Shown here: piece by piece, positions 59,503-64,000 of the stretch | Layout: every line of letters starts with the position of its first letter | How positions within the stretch are numbered: the first letter of the stretch is position 1 | Assembly (NCBI RefSeq): GCF_000421825.1 | Contig: NZ_ATXT01000014.1 | Location: 186,001 to 250,000 of the forward strand | DNA length: 64,000 bases | From: Humibacter albus DSM 18994 | GTDB lineage: Bacteria; Actinomycetota; Actinomycetes; Actinomycetales; Microbacteriaceae | Reading direction: 5' to 3' | Notes under the pieces: generated by a model | What the model was told of the DNA's origin: nothing | Databases searched by the model: none | The model's input: the letters and a program-made list of their open reading frames with translations, nothing else | Program-made: the position numbers and the translations under genes

Positions 59503-60171
59503 ATGACCGATCTGGATGCGTTCGCGCGGGCCATGGCATCCGTGCTCGACACATGCGTGTGGTCGCAGACCATGACGCACGAGACCCTCGTGCCGTACCT
59601 CATCGAGGAGACCTACGAGCTGGTCGAGGCCATCGAGGCGGGCACGGTCGACGACGTGATCGAGGAGCTCGGCGACGTGCTCTGGCAGGTGGCGTTCCAT
59701 TCCGAGATCGCGTCTCGCACGGCCGGCGAGGACTTCGACATCGAGGATGTCGCCGCGCGTGTCACCGAGAAGATGGTGCGCCGTCACCCGCACGTCTTCG
59801 GCGACGAGACGGCAGAGACGCCCGAGGAGGTGCTGCGGCTCTGGACTGCGGCGAAGGCCGCGGAGAAGCGGCAGCGCGACAGCGTGCTGGACGGCATTCC
59901 GCGCGCCATGCCGGCCCTCGCGCTCGCCGACAAGGTGATCGGTCGGGCCGGGCGCGTCGGAATCGACCCCGGCCGCACGCCGCGGTCGTTCGATGACGCG
60001 GGAAGCACGCCGACGTTCGACGACGAGGATGCGCTCGGGCGTCATCTGCTCGCGGTCGTCGCCTCCGCGCGCGCCCACGGCCTCGATGCCGAGCGCGCGC
60101 TGCGGGGGAGCGTGCGGGAACTCGAGGGCGAGATCCGGGCCGCCGAATCGCGGGCGCGCGGGCTCAGCTGA
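59503..60171 (+). CDS. mazG: MazG family nucleoside triphosphate pyrophosphohydrolase
   Basis: MazG hydrolyses nucleoside triphosphates, including abnormal ones, to the monophosphate and pyrophosphate. The 222-aa protein has the metal-binding EExxE...EExxD pattern: Glu35, Glu36, Glu39 (EETYELVEAI) and Glu54, Glu55, Asp58 (IEELGDVLWQV). The second domain is shorter than in E. coli MazG, as in other actinobacteria. The ATG follows GGGGAGTGTG. Confidence 0.9.
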   Translation: MTDLDAFARAMASVLDTCVWSQTMTHETLVPYLIEETYELVEAIEAGTVDDVIEELGDVLWQVAFHSEIASRTAGEDFDIEDVAARVTEKMVRRHPHVFGDETAETPEEVLRLWTAAKAAEKRQRDSVLDGIPRAMPALALADKVIGRAGRVGIDPGRTPRSFDDAGSTPTFDDEDALGRHLLAVVASARAHGLDAERALRGSVRELEGEIRAAESRARGLS

Positions 60172-60201
60172 GCACGATCGATGGCGCGCCGACTGCGGGC
60201 T

Positions 60202-60237
60202 GTGCGCCGACCGTGGACGGTGCGCCGACGGTGGACG
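60202..60237. repeat. 18-nt direct repeat, 2 units
   Basis: Two units of GTGCGCCGACSGTGGACG lie in the 75-nt gap between the convergent mazG and MFS genes, with a degenerate third unit upstream. Confidence 0.7.
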
Positions 60238-60246
60238 CTGCACGCG

Positions 60247-61710
60247 TCACGGTCTCGCCGGCACGTCATCGGCGGCCTCGTCCACGATCACCTGTGCTCG
60301 CCGCGTGGGCATGAGCAGCACGGCGGCCAGAAGCACGAGCGCGACCAGGGCGATCGCCGCGAACACGAGGTGCGCCGCGGTCGCCAGTTGCGGGCCGTAC
60401 GGCGTGCCGTCGGCCGCGACCTTCGTGTTCGCGTTCACGATGGCGCCGAACACGGCGACGCCCACGGCCGACCCGATCGACCGGGCGAACATGTTCGTCC
60501 CCGTGACCATGCCGCGCTCCTGCCAGCCCACCGCGGTCTGGGCGGCGATCAGCGTCGGCACGGCCGTAAGGCCCATGCCTGCGCCGATCACGAAGCAGAA
60601 GACGCCGACGAACCAGATGCTGCTGTGCTCGCCCAGCGTGAGCAGCAGCAGCGCGCCGGCCGTCACGATGGATGCGCCGATCACGGACGTCGAGCGGAAT
60701 CCGAGCCGCAGGTAGAAGCGCCCGGCGATCGATGACGTGAGCGGCCAGCCGACGGTCTGCGCGGCCAGGGCGAAGCCGGCGACAAGGGCGCTCACGCCCA
60801 GCACGTTCTGCGCGTAGATCGGAATGTATGTCGAGAGCCCGAGCACGATGGCGCCGATGATCAGCGAGGCGAGCGTCGACGCCCAGATGACGCGTCGTCG
60901 CAGAACGCCCAGCGGCAGGATCGGATGCTGCGCCGCGCGTTCCACGAACACGAACGCGACCAGCGCGGTCCCGCCCGCGACGAAGATGACGATCGAGGCC
61001 GCCGAGTTCCACGTCCAGGCGGTGCCCCCCTCGAGCAGGCCCAGGATGACGAGCGCGGTCCCGGCCGTGAGCAGCACGGCGCCGGCGTAGTCGATGCGCG
61101 GCCGCACGCGCTCGCCGTGACCCTTCTCGGTGAACCGGCGCCACAGCATCCACGCCGCCAGCAGAGACAGCGGGATGTTGATGAAGAAGATCCAGCGCCA
61201 GCTGACGAACTCGCTGAACACACCGCCCAGCGTCGGCCCGACGATGGCTGCGATGCCCCACACGCTGGCGAGATAACCCTGCGTCTTTGCGCGCTCCTCG
61301 AGCGTGTAGATGTCGCTGGCGATCGTCATGCTCATCGGCAGCACGGCTCCGGCGCCGAGGCCCTGGATGACGCGCGAGACGATCAGAACGGGCATCGACC
61401 ACGCGAATCCGCACACGATCGAGCCGACGAAGAACAGCCCGATGCCGATCAGCATGAGGTGCTTGCGCCCGAAGAAGTCCGCCAGGCGACCGTAGATCGG
61501 CACGGAGACCGCCTGGGCGAGCACGTAGATGGAGAAGAGCCACGGAATCTGGGCGAACCCGCCGAGGTCCTTCGCGATCGAGGTCGATGCGGTCGCGATG
61601 ATCGTGGAGTCGAGCGCCACCAGCGACGTCGCGAGCATCAGCGAGAGCAGGATCGGCCCACGCTCCGAGCGCAGGCCGACACTGCGGCGTGAAATCGTGT
61701 TCTCCGCCAT
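60247..61710 (-). CDS. DHA2-type MFS multidrug exporter
   Basis: A 487-aa transporter with about 14 helices: helix 1 SLVALDSTIIATASTSIAKDLGG, loop 2-3 GRLADFFGRKHLMLIG and helix 5 GIAAIVGPTLGGVF, all as in EmrB/QacA-type pumps. The substrate is unknown and no regulator is adjacent. ATG 61710 is chosen over the much longer frame upstream, which reads GC-rich intergenic DNA. It converges with mazG and is divergent from hisS. Confidence 0.9.
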   Translation of the reverse strand: MAENTISRRSVGLRSERGPILLSLMLATSLVALDSTIIATASTSIAKDLGGFAQIPWLFSIYVLAQAVSVPIYGRLADFFGRKHLMLIGIGLFFVGSIVCGFAWSMPVLIVSRVIQGLGAGAVLPMSMTIASDIYTLEERAKTQGYLASVWGIAAIVGPTLGGVFSEFVSWRWIFFINIPLSLLAAWMLWRRFTEKGHGERVRPRIDYAGAVLLTAGTALVILGLLEGGTAWTWNSAASIVIFVAGGTALVAFVFVERAAQHPILPLGVLRRRVIWASTLASLIIGAIVLGLSTYIPIYAQNVLGVSALVAGFALAAQTVGWPLTSSIAGRFYLRLGFRSTSVIGASIVTAGALLLLTLGEHSSIWFVGVFCFVIGAGMGLTAVPTLIAAQTAVGWQERGMVTGTNMFARSIGSAVGVAVFGAIVNANTKVAADGTPYGPQLATAAHLVFAAIALVALVLLAAVLLMPTRRAQVIVDEAADDVPARP

Positions 61711-61852
61711 CCCCGAGTGCAATCGCGGCGCGGGCCCCGCTATTCCCTCTTCGTGCGGCGCTGTGCTCCTGACCCGCGAAGCCCGCGGGTATCCGCCGGT
61801 ACGCGAACAAGCGTGCGGGCGCACGCGTCGTGCCTTTGGAAGAATGGACACC

Positions 61853-63139
61853 ATGGCCAATCCCGTGAACCCGCCCCGTGGCATGCGTGACTTCCTCCCC
61901 GCCGACAAGGCACGCCGGGAGCACGCGCTCGGCGTCATCCGATCCAGCTACGCCGCCCAGGGCTTCGACGAGATCGAGACGCCGGTGCTCGAGGATGCCT
62001 CGCGCCTGCACTCGGGACTCGGCGGCGACAACGAGAAGCTCGCGTTCGGCGTTCTCCGCCGGGGTCTCACCGCCGAAGCGGTCGGCGAGTACGCGGCGGC
62101 CGGCGACCTGGAGGGGCTCACCGACCTCGGCCTGCGCTTCGACCTGACCGTGCCGCTCGCCCGCTTCTACGCCACGCATCGCGGCGCGCTCCCCGGCGTT
62201 TTCAAGTCGATCCAGATCGCTCCGGTCTGGCGCGCGGAGCGACCGCAGAAGGGCCGCTACCGCCAGTTCGTGCAGTGCGACATCGACATCATCGGCGAGA
62301 GCGGGGTGGTCGCCGAGATCGAGCTGATCGCGGCGACCCTCGCGACTCTCGACGCGCTCGGCCTCACCGGTTGTTCCATCCGGATCAACCACCGCGCCAT
62401 CCTGCGCGGCCTGATCGCGTCGTGGGGCGTGCGCGAGGCGAACTACGAACGCGCCATGATCACGATCGACAAAGAAGACAAGATCGGCGTCGACGGCGTG
62501 GTGGCCGAACTCGTCGAGCTCGGGCTCATCGACGACGCGGTCGCCGCACAGGCGGCCGAGAGCCTCACCGGGCTGCCCGATGACGGCTGGGGCCTCCTGG
62601 AGGCGGCCGATGCCGGCTCTGTTCCGTGGCTCGACGTCGAGGCGTACCGCCAGTTGCACGAGATCCGGGATGCCGTCACCGCCGTCGTCCCGGACGCCGC
62701 GCTGGTCTTCTCGCACAACCTGGTGCGCGGCATGGGGTACTACACCGGCGCCATCTTCGAGATCCAGCACCCCGAGTTCGGCTACTCCCTCGGCGGTGGC
62801 GGACGCTATGACGGCATGATCGGCCGCTTCCTCGGCTCCGATGTGCCGGCCGTCGGCTTCTCGCTCGGATTCGAACGTATCGTCGATCTGGTCGATCTGT
62901 CGGAGGGGCACGCCTCCGACTCCGTCGTGCTCGTCTATGACAGAGACGTCGACCCCGCGGTGCTCTTCGGGCTGAAGTCTCAACTGGTGCTCTCCGGGGC
63001 CCGGGTGCGGGTGGAGAAGCGGGTGAAGAACCTCAAGGCGCTTCTGGAACGGCTGACGGATGCCGGCTATCGCCGCTTCGCGCCCGTCACCGCCGACACG
63101 CGCACGGTCGGCGACCTCCAGGTGAAGCCGCTCGTCTGA
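61853..63139 (+). CDS. hisS: histidyl-tRNA synthetase
   Basis: HisRS charges tRNA-His. The 428-aa class II synthetase shows NPPRGMRDFLPADKARREH, motif 2 region IAPVWRAERPQKGRYRQFVQCDIDIIGE, the His-specific LVRGMGYYTGAIFEI and motif 3 GGGGRYDGMIGRF near residue 315, then the anticodon-binding domain. ATG 61853 is preferred over ATG 61844, nine bases upstream in frame; AAGAAT lies 7 nt before 61853 and may be a weak -10. Confidence 0.96.
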   Translation: MANPVNPPRGMRDFLPADKARREHALGVIRSSYAAQGFDEIETPVLEDASRLHSGLGGDNEKLAFGVLRRGLTAEAVGEYAAAGDLEGLTDLGLRFDLTVPLARFYATHRGALPGVFKSIQIAPVWRAERPQKGRYRQFVQCDIDIIGESGVVAEIELIAATLATLDALGLTGCSIRINHRAILRGLIASWGVREANYERAMITIDKEDKIGVDGVVAELVELGLIDDAVAAQAAESLTGLPDDGWGLLEAADAGSVPWLDVEAYRQLHEIRDAVTAVVPDAALVFSHNLVRGMGYYTGAIFEIQHPEFGYSLGGGGRYDGMIGRFLGSDVPAVGFSLGFERIVDLVDLSEGHASDSVVLVYDRDVDPAVLFGLKSQLVLSGARVRVEKRVKNLKALLERLTDAGYRRFAPVTADTRTVGDLQVKPLV

Positions 63140-63160
63140 GCCGGTCGCGGATGGCGGCGA

Positions 63161-64000
63161 CTATCCGCGCAGGGCGGCAAGCGATTGACGCACACGTTCG
63201 AACACGTCTGCGTCGACGCTGACGCCGTTCGCGCGCAGAGCGAGTACGGCGGCGCCTACGGTGCCGTCGGTCACCGTGCGCACATCGGTGACGCCGGCGA
63301 TGCCGTCCACCGGAAGCCCCAGCGCGCCCAGCACACCGCCGCCGCACACCACCGGTCCTCGCACGTCCTCGGTCGCGATCGCCGCCAGCGTCGTGCGCAG
63401 CGATGCCCGTGCCCGCTCGGCGATGTGCCGTGCGCTCTCATCGTCTCCCGCTGCGAACACCAGGGGAGCGAACCGCGCCAGCTCGATCGGGCGCAGTCCG
63501 TATACGGCGTCCAAGAGCAGTCGCAGTGCATCCGGGCGCCCGTCTGGCCCGCGTTCGAGCGACGAATCCATCGGGATCCCGAGCGCATCGAGGAGCAGCG
63601 TGGTCAGCCGCGTCGTCGGACCACGGGAATCGAGGTGTGCTGCCACGGCGCGTACGACCTGGCGGCCGATCCAGAAGCCCGACCCGTCGTCGCCGAGCAG
63701 CCAGCCCAAGCCGTCCGCCGCAGCCACGTCGCGGGCATCCTGCACGCGGATGGCCGCGGCACCGGTGCCCGCGACCACGGCGTATCCGTCGAGTTCCCAG
63801 GCGCCGGAACAGAACGTGGCGAGCAGATCGGACTGCAGCTCGATCCCCGCGTCGAGCCCGATCTTCCTCAGCGCCGAGGTGATCCAGCCCGTCGAGACGT
63901 GCGTGCGAGCGCCGGCCATCGCCAAGATCGCGGTGTCGCCGGTTTTGGGGGTGCCGGCACTCTCGATCGCGGCACGCACGGCTGTCACGATCTGCAGGGA
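63161..64000 (-). CDS. BadF/BadG-type N-acetylglucosamine kinase-like ATPase (5' end beyond window)
   Basis: At least 279 residues of an ASKHA-fold sugar kinase or BadF/BadG/BcrA/BcrD-type ATPase. VVAGTGAAAIRVQ and GWLLGDDGSGFWIGRQVV are phosphate and sugar loops of the GlcNAc kinase group, and VVCGGGVLGAL is the late adenosine motif. The N-terminal DGGGTKT-type phosphate loop is missing because the frame is still open at 64000; the start lies outside the window. It converges with hisS. Confidence 0.85.
   Translation of the reverse strand, partial: SLQIVTAVRAAIESAGTPKTGDTAILAMAGARTHVSTGWITSALRKIGLDAGIELQSDLLATFCSGAWELDGYAVVAGTGAAAIRVQDARDVAAADGLGWLLGDDGSGFWIGRQVVRAVAAHLDSRGPTTRLTTLLLDALGIPMDSSLERGPDGRPDALRLLLDAVYGLRPIELARFAPLVFAAGDDESARHIAERARASLRTTLAAIATEDVRGPVVCGGGVLGALGLPVDGIAGVTDVRTVTDGTVGAAVLALRANGVSVDADVFERVRQSLAALRG

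Noticed and set aside
60266-62983. 905-residue minus-strand frame over hisS and the MFS exporter
   Set aside because: Antisense to hisS, then out of frame with the exporter; no recognisable domain.

Overview
The window is 64 kb of high-GC, gene-dense chromosome. The gene content, the order metG-tatD-rsmA-ispE and tRNA-Gln-glmU-prs, the DUF222/HNH gene and the many leaderless start sites point to an actinobacterium, most likely Microbacteriaceae (order Micrococcales). That placement is an inference from content and not from a database search. I see no prophage, insertion sequence, CRISPR array or rRNA operon. About 58 protein genes and one tRNA can be supported.

Layout. 45-4364: a housekeeping run of metG, tatD, rsmA and ispE. 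4369-13121: an MFS transporter, two coupled genes of unknown function, a large HTH/NTPase/TPR regulator with a degenerate Walker A motif, an ABC-F protein and a second MFS transporter. 13129-18942: a molybdenum-cofactor island, with moaA-fdhD-(YdeP-type molybdopterin oxidoreductase) on the minus strand and a divergent MoeA-like gene beside it. 19069-31107: an accessory stretch holding a six-TM protein, an HxlR regulator coupled to an F420-reductase-like protein, a DUF222/HNH gene, an FAD amine oxidase, a nucleotidyltransferase, an XRE regulator coupled to an MFS transporter, an SDR, a GNAT acetyltransferase and a membrane protein. 31189-34421: DAHP synthase behind an aromatic-rich leader peptide and hairpins, a small alarmone synthetase, a MarR regulator and a DUF1801-like protein. 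34520-37080: tRNA-Gln, glmU and prs. 37052-43687: a TetR/MFS divergent pair with three evenly spaced operators, two DUF202 genes, gnd facing gntK, and rlmN. 43735-53338: lpdA, rplY, pth, two paralogous hydrolases, YceI and mfd. 52999-64000: a lipoprotein, an aldo/keto reductase, a GntR-DUF1648-CPBP operon, nhaA, mazG, an MFS exporter, hisS and a partial BadF-type kinase.

How the genes work together. gntK and gnd form a gluconate to 6-phosphogluconate to ribulose-5-phosphate step pair. glmU and prs supply UDP-GlcNAc and PRPP. moaA, fdhD and the MoeA-like protein would supply cofactor to the molybdopterin oxidoreductase. Three regulator/transporter pairs (TetR-MFS, XRE-MFS, GntR-membrane proteins) look like self-contained export or stress modules.

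Four things stand out. (1) Sixteen start codons sit 6-7 nt downstream of a TANNNT-like -10 element, so their mRNAs are probably leaderless. (2) The leader of the DAHP synthase gene encodes Trp, Tyr and Phe codons next to strong hairpins, an attenuator of the aromatic pathway. (3) Short tandem repeats are common; inside genes every unit is a multiple of 3 (12, 15 or 30 nt), and one array plus a long low-complexity insertion splits the DNA-binding domain of the HxlR regulator. (4) A short palindrome-rich dispersed element occurs twice in intergenic DNA.
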